DNA from: an uncultured Francisella sp.
GTDB lineage: Bacteria; Pseudomonadota; Gammaproteobacteria; Burkholderiales; Neisseriaceae
Length of the DNA: 15,083 nt
Assembly: GCA_943913135.1 (NCBI GenBank)
Contig: CALTVE010000005.1
Span: 1 to 15,083 of the forward strand
Direction of reading: 5' to 3'
Part shown: positions 1 through 7,719 of the stretch, one piece after another
Position numbering within the stretch: the first letter of the stretch is position 1
Layout of the letters: every line of letters begins with the position of its first letter
Made by a program: the position numbers and the translations under genes
The notes under the pieces: generated by a model
The model's input: the letters and a program-made list of their open reading frames with translations, nothing else
Databases searched by the model: none
Told to the model about the DNA's origin: nothing

Positions 1-78
1 CAATACTAAAGCCAGTTGTGAATGCTTAAATGTGCGTAGTCTTGAATTCATCTTAAGTTTCCTTAAATCTTTGTCAAT

Positions 79-102
79 TTAAAATCAATTTTAAAATCAA
101 TT
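79..102. repeat. 12-bp perfect tandem duplication
   Basis: TTAAAATCAATT occurs twice back to back (79-90 and 91-102). It is intergenic and AT-rich, so by itself it could be chance low complexity. It fits the series of tandem microduplications seen elsewhere in the window. Confidence 0.8.
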
Positions 103-155
103 TAAAGTAGTCATTGCTACCGTGGATTGCCTGGTTTGAAAAACTATTCATTTTA

Positions 156-181
156 GCAATAGTTATTCGCAATAGTTATTC
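156..181. repeat. 13-bp perfect tandem duplication
   Basis: GCAATAGTTATTC occurs twice head to tail (156-168 and 169-181) with no mismatch. The unit is not simple low-complexity sequence, so a recent slippage-type duplication is the simplest reading. Confidence 0.9.
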
Positions 182-205
182 TTTTTTCGAACAGGGGGAG
201 ACTTT

Positions 206-250
206 ATGAGCAAAAACTTTTCTATTTGTTGCTTTTGTACAACTTTTTGA
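206..250 (+). other. Possible 14-residue Cys-rich mini-ORF
   Basis: ATG at 206 reads MSKNFSICCFCTTF and then TGA. A GGGGGAG purine run lies about 5 nt upstream. It could be a translated micropeptide, the stub of a lost gene, or chance. Nothing else supports expression. Confidence 0.15.
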
Positions 251-475
251 AGAGTGCTGTCCAAATAAGCCTATTAGTTTTGATTTTTATAGAGAATCAT
301 CTTAAAGTATTAATCGATTTATAAATTAAAATAAAATTAAAATAAATAAAAAAAATTTTGAACTATTTTACTTCTCTTTTCCTCCAAAATACACGGAAGC
401 AGTGCTAAAGCTTCTTATAAGTTAGCCGCACTCATGCGGAAGTTTCTAGTCATTATGGATATAAAAGGAAAAACT

Positions 476-901
476 ATGAAAAAACATATTAAGTTAATCG
501 CTTTAGGTACCTTATTAGGTTTAGGTGGTTCTTTAGCCGTAGCTGCCGATACTCTTAGTGAAGGGGCAGCAACAGGCGCTGCTGATATCCCCCCTTCTTC
601 TGTAGATCCTTCTGCAGCTCCTGCACCTGTAGACACCAGTGTTTCTTCTATCAAAGCTTCCGCGAGCGGTAGCACTCATGGGAAAAAACATAACCAGCAC
701 TCCAAAGCTAAAAGCAAAACTGTATCTTCTTCTTTAGGAGGCGATTCTTCAGACGCAGTTCCTGCACCTGTAGACACCAGTGTTTCTTCTATCAAAACTT
801 CTGTAAGTGGTAGTACTCATGGGAAGAAACATAACCAGCACTCCAAAGCTAAAAGCAAAGCTACATCTTCAGTTAGTGGACCTGGGTCAGCAGCGAATTA
901 A
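476..901 (+). CDS. Small exported repeat protein, His/Lys/Ser-rich
   Basis: A 141-residue protein of unknown function. The start at 476 is chosen over an in-frame upstream start at 434 because it has an AAAGGA site about 6 nt before it and opens a clean Sec signal peptide: MKKHIK, a hydrophobic Leu/Gly/Ala core, and AVA-A cleavage near residue 23. The mature chain is low-complexity Ser/Ala/Pro/Thr. It carries a 33-residue segment twice (about residues 49-81 and 96-128), running from PAPVDTSVSSIK to HSKAKSK and including the basic, His-rich GSTHGKKHNQHSKAKSK. No catalytic domain or cysteine is visible, and it looks intrinsically disordered. It stands alone, with a terminator about 60 nt downstream. 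The motif could bind metal, nucleic acid or polyanions, but that is speculation; export is the only function I can support. Confidence 0.75.
   Translation: MKKHIKLIALGTLLGLGGSLAVAADTLSEGAATGAADIPPSSVDPSAAPAPVDTSVSSIKASASGSTHGKKHNQHSKAKSKTVSSSLGGDSSDAVPAPVDTSVSSIKTSVSGSTHGKKHNQHSKAKSKATSSVSGPGSAAN
620..859 (+). repeat. Intragenic 99-bp repeat, 141-bp period
   Basis: Two copies of a 99-bp segment (620-718 and 761-859) lie in frame inside the small exported protein gene. They differ at 7 positions by my count, and the first 36 bp are identical. The 42-bp linkers after each copy are alike only loosely (Ser/Gly-rich). The whole 47-codon unit was therefore probably duplicated once, and the 33-codon core was conserved or kept homogenised. 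Confidence 0.9.
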
Positions 902-958
902 AGAGTGAGTTGATTTGAAAAATTTTCAAATATCTAAATATCTTATAAATTGTATGTT

Positions 959-984
959 AAGGCCCCGTATGGGGTCTTTTTTTT
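959..984 (+). terminator. Rho-independent terminator
   Basis: A GGCCCC stem (961-966), GTAT loop and GGGGTC (971-976, one G-U pair) are followed by eight T (977-984), with two flanking A-T pairs extending the stem. It ends the transcript of the small exported protein. Confidence 0.85.
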
Positions 985-1075
985 GTGGCTCTTATAGAAT
1001 AGGTAGAATGTAGTTGAGGGGTAAGCGGTCGTCTTTCATCTTAGGAAATGCGGTGAATTAGAAGGAGGTTTCGGT

Positions 1076-2098
1076 ATGGATTTTCTGAAGCGCCACTTAG
1101 TGTTGGCGCCTATGGCAGGAGGAGTCTCTACCCCTGAATTATGCGCAGCAGTAAGTAATACGGGGGCACTCGGCAATTTAGCGGGGGGCTATTTAACTCC
1201 AGAAATGTTTCGACAGCAACTTGCTGCTGTTGAAGCTTTAACCACTGCACCTTACGGCGTCAATTTATTTCTTTCTGGTGAGCGGTCTGATTTAAGCGAA
1301 GAAAAGTTGGATGCTTGGCAAGCTTATCGTAAAACTCTCATGCAAAACCCAGATTTTTCAGCATTCTTGGATAAAGAGCCCAAAAGCAATAATGATTTTT
1401 ATTGGGAAAAACTAGAACTTGTTCTGCAATCAAAGGCTCGGGTAATTTCGATTACTTTTGGTTATCCAAATTTAGAAACTATCGAACAAATACAACAGGC
1501 AGATAAATGGGTTGTATTGAATGCCACCACTCCTGAAGAGATCGAATATCTCAGTAAAACTCCCGTAGATGCTATAGCGGTTCAAGGGAAAGAAGCGGGG
1601 GGCCATCGAGCGACAGTGTTGTCTAGTGAAGAAGAAGGCGCCCGTTATACTACTGAAGCGTTGCTCCAACAGGCGTTGGTTCTGACCGATAAGCCGATTA
1701 TTGCCGCAGGGGGGATAGGAACGACTGCTACTGCGCTTTCGCTTATTAGGCAGGGAGCGAGGGCAGTACAGATAGGGACCGCCTTTTTGCTGGCAAAAGA
1801 AGCCGGAACCAAGCTCGCGCATAAAAAAGCCCTGATAGAGATGAAAAATAGGAAAACGCAATTAACCCGGGCTTTTTCTGGTCGACTTGCCCGAACCATA
1901 AAAAATCAGTTTGCAGAGAAATATTCTGCAGTAGCCCCTTCTTTATATCCAGAAATTCATTGTCTGACCGCTCCTTTACGAGCTGCTGCGAATAAAAAAG
2001 GCAATGCAGAATATTTGAATCTGTGGGCTGGGGAGAATTTTGCAGAGGCGCAAGAAGGCAGTGCTGCAGAAATAGTGGAAAGATTCACCCCGTATTAA
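1076..2098 (+). CDS. Nitronate monooxygenase-like FMN protein
   Basis: A 340-residue TIM-barrel flavoprotein of the nitronate monooxygenase (2-nitropropane dioxygenase) family. Members bind FMN and oxidise alkyl nitronates such as propionate-3-nitronate with O2 in the cytosol. Visible family motifs are APMAGGVSTPELCAAVSNTG (residues 11-30), GVNLF (61-65), QGKEAGGHR with the probable catalytic His177, the phosphate-binding IIAAGGIGT (208-216), VQIGTAFLLAKEAGT (231-245) and FSGRLARTIKNQF (267-279). Length is usual for the family. The start has a strong AAGGAGG site 7 nt upstream (1062-1068). No lesion is seen. It heads a plus-strand cluster whose next three genes are damaged, so it may be the surviving member of a redox operon. 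The exact substrate is uncertain because enoyl-ACP reductase FabK is a relative. Confidence 0.9.
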   Translation: MDFLKRHLVLAPMAGGVSTPELCAAVSNTGALGNLAGGYLTPEMFRQQLAAVEALTTAPYGVNLFLSGERSDLSEEKLDAWQAYRKTLMQNPDFSAFLDKEPKSNNDFYWEKLELVLQSKARVISITFGYPNLETIEQIQQADKWVVLNATTPEEIEYLSKTPVDAIAVQGKEAGGHRATVLSSEEEGARYTTEALLQQALVLTDKPIIAAGGIGTTATALSLIRQGARAVQIGTAFLLAKEAGTKLAHKKALIEMKNRKTQLTRAFSGRLARTIKNQFAEKYSAVAPSLYPEIHCLTAPLRAAANKKGNAEYLNLWAGENFAEAQEGSAAEIVERFTPY

Positions 2099-2637
2099 TC
2101 TTCTTTTTCTCTTTATATTGGGGGTATAGATCGGAAATTATGCAGATTGGGGTAATAGGAGGGGGTCCTCGTGGTTTGGCTGTTATGGAACGAATTTTGG
2201 CAAGGTTTTCCAAAAAGCACTTACAAAAGCGAAAAAAACTCAGTGTAGCTTGGTTTGAAGATACAGTATTTGGTGCGGGGAGAATCTGGAATCCTTACCA
2301 AACAAATGCATTATTGATGAATACAGTGGCTTCTCAATTAAATGCTTTTCCAGATAAAAGCACAGGGCTCCAGGACGGCTATCTCACAGGTCCTACTTTT
2401 ATTAAATGGTTAGAATCTTTAGCTTCACAAGATTTTCTTAGGGATGATCCTGCATTATTAGCAGAAGCTAAAAATGTGAAGCCGAATGGCTATACTTCTA
2501 GGGTTTTATATGGCGCTTATCTTTGTTGGGCAGCGCAGTGCTTAATAAATAAATATCGACTTGAAGAAGTCGATATTCACTTAATTAGAGAGCGTGTAGA
2601 AAGCTTAGAAAGAAATAGCAGAAGATTTTTATTGCAG

Positions 2638-2659
2638 ACTAACTTCGGACTAACTTCGG
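2638..2659 (+). repeat. 11-bp tandem duplication causing a frameshift
   Basis: ACTAACTTCGG is present twice without gap (2638-2648, 2649-2659). Deleting one copy joins the upstream frame (ending FLLQTNFG) to the downstream frame (RKIEVQELVLAVGH) exactly. The duplication is therefore the inactivating mutation and not a bystander. Confidence 0.93.
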
Positions 2660-3532
2660 AAGAAAAATAGAGGTGCAGGAGTTAGTACTAGCGGTTGGGC
2701 ACGTGGCTCAAAAAGGTAGTGAACGGGAGAAATTTTTTAGTGAACAAGCTAGGGCGTTGGGTCTTTTATACTTGCCCAGGGGTGAGGCAACGCCTCGAGA
2801 AGCTGCGCGGATTCTCTCGAGTAATATTGTAATCTTGAAGGGAATGGGGCTAACTTTTTTTGATTATATAGAATTGCTAACTGCTTATCGCGGTGGAAGA
2901 TTTGTTTATAGTGAAACAGACAATAAGAAATTTGTTTACCTCCCTTCAGGTAGAGAGCCAAAAATAATTGCTTGCTCTCGGAAAGGGGCTCCTCATCATG
3001 CTAGAGGAAAGAACCAGAAACGACCCGATTAAAGATGGATACCACGGTTCTTGGCCAAACCCTGGATAAGCACGCTAAAGCAAGCTAACTTTTCTACAGA
3101 GATATGGCCAAAGATCGTACTTGAAGTTGAGCTAGCATTTACATTAGCCCTGCTTGTTCAGCATAGGCTCGAGAAGAAAGTTTCACAAGCAGAAGAAGTT
3201 GCAAAAAAAGATATAGGGCCGCTAAAAAAATGGCGGAAGAGCCTCGGTTGTAATGAAAACTTACCTTGGAATGAAATGGCCTATCCTCTTTGGATAAATA
3301 GGGATAATCAGAGTTTGCAGGACTATCAGAAAACAGTGGCGGAACGTCTTGGGAAAGATATTGAGGAAGCAGAGCTGGGAAATAAAGAAGGGCCTCTGAA
3401 AGCCGCGCTTGATGTCTTTAGAGATATAAGGAATGAATTACGAGAAAGTGTGCAATACGGCCGCATTTCAGGAGAATCTTATAGAGATCATTTACAAAAT
3501 TATTATACCCCTATGAATACTTTCTTATCTAT

Positions 3533-3540
3533 CGGTCGGT
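3533..3540 (+). repeat. 4-bp tandem duplication causing a frameshift
   Basis: CGGT is doubled (3533-3536, 3537-3540). Taking one copy out yields FLSIGPPLRRVKELKALVEAG, joining the frame that ends at 3596 with the one that ends at 4014. Confidence 0.85.
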
Positions 3541-4006
3541 CCACCTTTGCGTCGGGTAAAGGAATTAAAGGCGTTAGTAGAGGCGGGGGTGGTTAAGCTT
3601 TTACCAGCTTCTCCCATTGTTGCTTTACACGTAGAAAAGAAAAAGTTTACCTATTTTATGCCTTCTATACCAGACGAATATGGAGAGGCTGATGTGTTAA
3701 TAGAAGCGCGCATGCCAGAGGGTAATGTAGGCAGATCCGCTGATCTTCTGCTGCAAAATTTATTAAAACAAGGCTTAATTACTCTTCACAAATTTCTTGT
3801 AACAAGTACCGATTCGGGGGCAATAAATGTAGATCCTCAGACTTTCAGAGTAAAGACGAAAAGGTTCAGAAGCATAGGTATGTTTTCTTATGGTATTTCC
3901 TTGGAAGGATTACAGTGGGGAACTGCAGCTACTATCCGTCCTTTTGTTAATTCCGTTATTATTCATGACGCGGATACTATTGCCTCACAAATAGAAAAGG
4001 ATCTAT

Positions 4007-4651
4007 ATGAATAAAATCAATGAAAAGGCAGGAGATGCCGTTCGTAGAAAGGTTCTAGGGGATGATTATGTTAACACGACTTTAAGAGACTGGGAGGCTG
4101 CAGAACCGATATTAGAATTACTAGAAATCGCACCGTGGGGGTTTCTTTGGAGAAGACCAGGATTAGATCTGCAGACTCGGAGTCTTATAACAATAGGTAT
4201 ATTGGCGTCGCAGGACAGGCATACTGAACTGATGATTCATATTCGTGGAGCTCGTCGTAATGGCTGCTCTTTTGAGCAAATTATTGAATCTATCTTACAT
4301 GCAGGGCTGTATGGGGGTATGCCAGCGGCAGTGGAAGGAGCAAAGATAGCTCGCGCCGTTGCTCGTGAAGAAGAGGAGAAGGAAAAAAATAGCAGCGTAG
4401 GAGGGCTAATGGCGAGTTTTGTTAAAATACGCTCTACCTTAAGCGGTACGTGCGGTCTGGCCCTAGCGATGGGCGTCGGTCGCTTTTTCTTTACTCCGGT
4501 TTTACCCTTAATGATCACAACCCTGCATTGGGGCAGTGGTCCTGCCAGTTGGGTTGCCAGCGGCAATTATTTGGGCTATTTCGTAGGTTCTTTACTCTGT
4601 GCCCATGGTGTTTTAAAGCCCTATGGAAAGACACGTACCGAGTTTCTTTAA
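4007..4651 (+). CDS. Carboxymuconolactone decarboxylase-like protein, fused in frame to an MFS start
   Basis: Residues 1 to about 128 form a carboxymuconolactone decarboxylase (CMD/AhpD superfamily) protein of the PcaC type. The motif run is LASQDRHTELMIHIRGARRNG, then the FEQIIESILHAGLYGGMPAA helix, with Glu74, His78 and His98 at the usual conserved places. Such proteins are small, all-helical, oligomeric cytosolic enzymes. Family length is about 125-135 residues, so this one should end near the Glu/Lys-rich segment at 119-127. Instead it runs in frame through GGLMASF into the first membrane segments of an MFS transporter and stops at 4651. A good AGGAGG lies just before the internal ATG at 4409, so these were probably separate genes. 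One extra A in the A7 run near 4383 would give an immediate TAG. It overlaps the upstream FAD gene by 8 nt. The CMD domain itself looks intact; whether the chimera is made or functional is unknown. Confidence 0.7.
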   Translation: MNKINEKAGDAVRRKVLGDDYVNTTLRDWEAAEPILELLEIAPWGFLWRRPGLDLQTRSLITIGILASQDRHTELMIHIRGARRNGCSFEQIIESILHAGLYGGMPAAVEGAKIARAVAREEEEKEKNSSVGGLMASFVKIRSTLSGTCGLALAMGVGRFFFTPVLPLMITTLHWGSGPASWVASGNYLGYFVGSLLCAHGVLKPYGKTRTEFL

Positions 4652-5531
4652 TTCCACTATGTTGTTGCCTGCAGCGGCGTTGAGTACCAACGTTTATTGA
4701 CAGGTAATCATCCGTACCCTGGCGGGTGTTTTCTCAGCCTTAATTTTTATCTGCATTACCCACAGTATTCCTCGCGTTATCCAAGAAGACACCCAAGTGG
4801 GCCAGGTTTATGCAGGAGTGGGGTTAGGTATCTTGTTATCGGGACTTTTAGTTTTGCTCTTCGGTAATCACTTAAGTTGGCAGGGGTTGTGGATAGGGGC
4901 AGGGGTGGTCAGCGCTATTTTAGCTGCATTCGCCTGGCAGTGGCCGGTGCCTCAGGCAGCAGTACCAGCTGCCAAGGCAGTGGTAGGTCCACGAGAGCAA
5001 AAGCGTCCCATGCAGTTGTTATTAATAGGCTATTTTTTTCAAGGGGCAGGCTATATCATTATCGGCACTTACCTGGTGGCGCTCGCCGATCCTTTATTTG
5101 GACTCACCGCTGCTGCTGCCACCTGGCTATTGGTAGGTCTGGCGGCAGTGCCTTCACCCTTGCTATGGTCGTGGATTTCGGTCAGCTGGGGTGATCATCG
5201 TGCTTTGCTCTTCTGCTATATCGCCCAGATTATCGGTGCTCTGACGGTCTTGTTTAGTCATTCGATAGGGTTGCTTTCTATCGCCGCGCTCCTGTTTGGT
5301 GCAACTTTTATGGGGATTACCATGTTAACCCTTTCCATTGGCTCTAAGTGGATAAAGAGTGCTTCGGCAAAATTAACTACTTGGTATAGCGTCGGACAGA
5401 TTGTCGGTCCAATCTTGGTAGGGGTAGTCTTTTCTAGAGAAATGAGCCATGGTTTTATAGGAGCCGCTATTCTGCTGATCTTGGGGTTAATTCTAAGTTT
5501 ATTGGCAGAAAAAACAGCTAGGAAATCATAA
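4409..5531 (+). pseudogene. MFS transporter, YbfB/YjiJ-like, frameshifted
   Basis: Remains of a 12-helix major facilitator transporter of about 370-390 residues in the inner membrane. The start is ATG 4409, preceded by AGGAGG. The N-terminal text (GLALAMGVGRFFFTPVLPLM, then ASGNYLGYFVGSLL) matches the YbfB/YjiJ-type MFS family. This frame stops at 4651. A short piece in a second frame (LLPAAALSTNV, about 4660-4695) and then a third frame from about 4704 (IIRTLAGVFSALIFICITHS) carry on the protein, which then runs without a break to 5531. At least two shifts therefore lie between about 4630 and 4704, probably with a small deletion inside helix 3. The substrate is unknown. It was the last gene of the 1076-5531 cluster. 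Confidence 0.85.
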
Positions 5532-5880
5532 AACAAAAAAATCTTTCTAACTAAAGAGAGCCTTTTTGTTAAAGTAAAATTAATCGGTTACTTTAAGAAG
5601 TTGGTCCCCATTGATAAATTTTTTTCGCCCGCAGGTTTTTTAGTCGAGCTAAAAACCATTTGTGATAATAAAATCCAACTTTTAGGACTATTTCAATGAT
5701 CGGCCTCGGCTTTTGTCGATCAAGGGGTTATACTGCTGAGGGGAGGCGGCGAATGCTTTCTGCCGCAAAAGCTATCCACAGTGCATGTTGTGCCCCATAC
5801 CACTGTATGGCAAAAAAAAAATCTTCTATGGTCTGTAGGCAGAAAAATTTTTTTTTAGCTTTTTTATCCCGGCGGTCAAA
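5532..5880. other. Intergenic stretch with no recognised gene
   Basis: About 350 bp between two pseudogenes. A 9-bp inverted repeat TTAAAGTAA/TTACTTTAA (5569-5577, 5588-5596) and an imperfect AT-rich hairpin around 5634-5655 are visible, neither with a terminator-like T tract. The open frame at 5696-5884 has no protein-like character. It may be the eroded 5' part of the following pseudogene. Confidence 0.5.
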
Positions 5881-6608
5881 TTAAAAGCCACTTTAATCAA
5901 TAGCCGCATCAGTAGTGAAAAGATTCCCGTGCGCGGTTCTGGGGTTTTTGTCGGGGAGCGAAGGAACTGGGGAGGCAGAGAGCGTGCAGATGGATAAACT
6001 GACTACTGGCGAAATCTATACAGAGGGAGGCATCACTCCTACTGCAGCTGATTTAATTAGCGCTGTGGTCTTTGTTACCTCCGATGCCTTTATTAAAGAA
6101 GTGACCAATAAAGAGCCTTACCACAGGTAAAGGGGCACGAAGCTTTAACCATTATGACAGTCACTTAAGGCGGCCTTTTTCTTGAGTATGGCAATCACTG
6201 GAGATGTCTCTATGGCATGCAGGTGTCCAAACCTATGTAATCGCTCACACGATTAAACGTGAGTGATCGACATGTGCATTGAAGGTATGGTTTGGTGCGA
6301 GGCGTACAAACCGAGATGCAAGCGATTGCTTTGAGTATTAAAGAAGGGGGCAGTCGATAAAGTGAGTGTGAGCAGTTATATCAGTATTATGGGGAAAAAC
6401 GTAGCCAGTGTTGAGATCGCTGACAAAGTGAGTGAGCTATGGGTAAAAGAAGGGGCGCGGGCCCTTGGGGAATGGCTCTGATTCTATCCGCATTAAGCCA
6501 GGCACAGTAAATGTGAGCAGAATTAAGACTTATGCCCGGGATGGTGAAGAGATCCCTGGATTGGAAGATGAGATCAGTAGATTGCTATCATTTTTATCGC
6601 TGAAGTAA
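5881..6608 (+). pseudogene. Heavily decayed conserved-hypothetical gene
   Basis: Protein-like text can be followed only by jumping frames. It reads INSRISSEKIPVRGSGVFVG (from 5881), DKLTTGEIYTEGGITP and ADLISAVVFVTSDAF (about 5990-6095), TTGKGARSFNHYD (6119 on), GMQVSKP and GLVRGVQTEMQAIALSIKEGG (about 6220-6355), ISIMGKNVASVEIADKVSEL (about 6380-6440), then SDSIRIKPGTVNVSRIKTYA to a TAA at 6606-6608. I recall a widespread uncharacterised family with the same order of phrases (LTTGEIhtdGGI, GvFVv, TxGxGARgFNvYdG, vQiSkPvG, ALSIKpGG). From that memory, a middle block between NKEP (about 6115) and TTGKG looks deleted. The repeated Gly/Ser/Val rhythm suggests a beta-solenoid. There are at least four frame changes plus internal stops. 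No function can be assigned. Confidence 0.6.
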
Positions 6609-6617
6609 AGAAAAATC

Positions 6618-6642
6618 CTATGTTTTGGCATAGAACTTTTTT
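6618..6642 (+). terminator. Weak possible terminator
   Basis: A 5-bp CTATG/CATAG stem with a TTTTGG loop (6618-6633) is followed three bases later by six T (6637-6642). It would insulate dapD from the pseudogene upstream. The stem is short and AT-rich, so confidence is low. Confidence 0.3.
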
Positions 6643-6735
6643 CATACTATGAGGTAGATAGGAAAAAGCAGATAGATGTTAGATCTTTAGATGCAGTACA
6701 ATGGTCATTTACCGACGAAACAAAAAGGATAAGTC

Positions 6736-7548
6736 GTGCAAACAATCATTAATAAGGCTTTTGCCAATCAAGAAGAATGGAACGCAAAGAGTGTAAGTCC
6801 AGAAATTAAAGAGGCAATCGAGCAAACGATTAAAGACTTAGATACAGGAAAAATCCGAGTAGCGGAAAAAATAAGCGGTGTTTGGCAGGTGAATGATTGG
6901 GTTAAAAAAGCTGTTCTCCTTTATTTTAAACTGCATGAAAATCATTTGTTAAAAGGTGACGTCAATCATTATTTTGACAAGGTACCTACTAAATTTGCTC
7001 ATTGGGATGAAAATAAATTTGCTTCTTCTGGACTTCGTGTGGTTCCTAATGCGGTGGCGCGCAAGGGCGCTTATATCGCGCCGTCAGTGATATTGATGCC
7101 CTCTTACGTCAATATAGGTGCTTATGTGGATGAAGGAACCTTGATCGATACGTGGGCCACTGTGGGATCGTGTGCCCAGATTGGTAAACATGTCCATCTT
7201 TCAGGGGGCGTTGGAATTGGTGGGGTATTAGAGCCCTTACAAGCGTCCCCCACGATTATTGAAGATAACTGCTTTATTGGCGCGCGCAGCGAAATCGTTG
7301 AAGGGGTAGTGGTAGAAGAAAATAGCGTTATTTCTATGGGTGTTTTTTTATCGCAATCGACTAAGATTTACAATCGCTTTACTGGGGAAATCAGCTATGG
7401 CCGTATCCCAGCTGGATCGGTAGTAGTTTCCGGCTCTTTACCCAGCAAAAACGGTAGCCACAGCTTGTACTGTGCCGTCATTGTTAAAAAAGTGGACAGC
7501 AAAACTCGCAGCAAAACGAGCCTCAATGCCTTGCTGCGAGATATTTGA
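6736..7548 (+). CDS. dapD: Tetrahydrodipicolinate N-succinyltransferase
   Basis: DapD transfers succinyl from succinyl-CoA to tetrahydrodipicolinate in the succinylase branch of diaminopimelate/lysine synthesis, feeding peptidoglycan in the cytosol. The 270 residues match the family length (about 274). There is an N-terminal helical domain (1-100), then a left-handed beta-helix of hexapeptide repeats (about 105-220) containing GAYVDEGTLIDTWATVGSCA and IGGVLEPLQASPTIIEDNCF. A short C-terminal strand domain ends NALLRDI. Asp138 (in IDTW) and Glu189 (in EIVEG) sit at the positions of the known catalytic acid pair. The start is GTG, with AGGA 6 nt before it. No lesion is seen. It is monocistronic, between a decayed gene and a repeat-rich spacer, and no other lysine-pathway gene lies in the window. 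Confidence 0.97.
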   Translation: MQTIINKAFANQEEWNAKSVSPEIKEAIEQTIKDLDTGKIRVAEKISGVWQVNDWVKKAVLLYFKLHENHLLKGDVNHYFDKVPTKFAHWDENKFASSGLRVVPNAVARKGAYIAPSVILMPSYVNIGAYVDEGTLIDTWATVGSCAQIGKHVHLSGGVGIGGVLEPLQASPTIIEDNCFIGARSEIVEGVVVEENSVISMGVFLSQSTKIYNRFTGEISYGRIPAGSVVVSGSLPSKNGSHSLYCAVIVKKVDSKTRSKTSLNALLRDI

Positions 7549-7558
7549 AGCATGTGTG

Positions 7559-7657
7559 CTCACTAGGACTACTTAGTGAGATTAGTGAGATGATTTTCTA
7601 TATTATATGCAAGCACTATTGTTCTTCTTTCTATATGCAAGCACTATTGTTCTTCTT
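7559..7657. repeat. Hairpin and nested tandem duplications after dapD
   Basis: Directly downstream of dapD are a perfect 7-bp inverted repeat CTCACTA/TAGTGAG (7559-7565, 7574-7580), a perfect 9-bp tandem duplication TTAGTGAGA (7573-7581, 7582-7590), and a 26-bp sequence containing GCAAGCACTATTGTTCTTCT repeated with a 28-bp period (7604-7629, 7632-7657). The hairpin lacks a T tract, so it is not a standard terminator. It could still protect the 3' end of the mRNA. Confidence 0.85.
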
Positions 7658-7719
7658 GCTGATTAACTATAAAAATGATGGATGGGTAAATCAACTTGTT
7701 TTTTGTACGAATGTGAGGC

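Larger units (their letters stand above)
1..475. other. AT-rich noncoding region
   Basis: No convincing gene is visible before the small exported protein at 476. The stretch is AT-rich and contains perfect short tandem duplications (79-102, 156-181, and an 11-bp AAATTAAAATA pair at 323-344). One tiny open frame at 206-250 has a purine-rich GGGGGAG upstream. It presumably carries the promoter of the gene at 476, but no -35/-10 pair is clear enough to call. Confidence 0.6.
2140..4014 (+). pseudogene. FAD/NAD(P)-binding oxidoreductase, three lesions
   Basis: This is a broken gene for a large FAD/NAD(P)-binding protein of the NAD_binding_9 type. It opens with the Rossmann motif IGVIGGGPRGLAVMERI, followed by FGAGRIWNPYQTNALLMNT. 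Later come the conserved SRKGAPHHARGKNQ and a C-terminal domain with TDSGAINVDPQTFRVK. Reading must change frame at 2638-2659, where an exact 11-bp tandem duplication adds 11 nt. It then meets an in-frame TAA at 3030-3032, and changes frame again at 3533-3540 where CGGT is duplicated. Removing one copy of each duplication restores smooth protein text (TNFGRKIEVQELVLAVGH and SIGPPLRRVKEL), giving about 619 codons with one stop. The start lies 41 nt after the nitronate monooxygenase gene, and the end overlaps the next gene by 8 nt, so it was part of an operon. The substrate is unknown. Confidence 0.88.

Noticed and set aside
2140..5531. Frameshifts as simple sequencing errors
   Set aside because: Homopolymer errors could explain some single-base shifts, but not an exact 11-bp duplication, a 4-bp duplication, an in-frame TAA and a multi-frame break in the transporter. 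Error remains possible for the A7 and poly-G sites.
5696..5884. 62-codon plus-strand open frame
   Set aside because: It has poor protein character with Lys and Phe runs from A and T tracts, and overlaps the eroding 5' part of the pseudogene that follows.
7559..7657. CRISPR-like short repeats
   Set aside because: Only two adjacent copies with a 2-bp gap and no spacers of regular length, and no cas genes; this is a tandem duplication.
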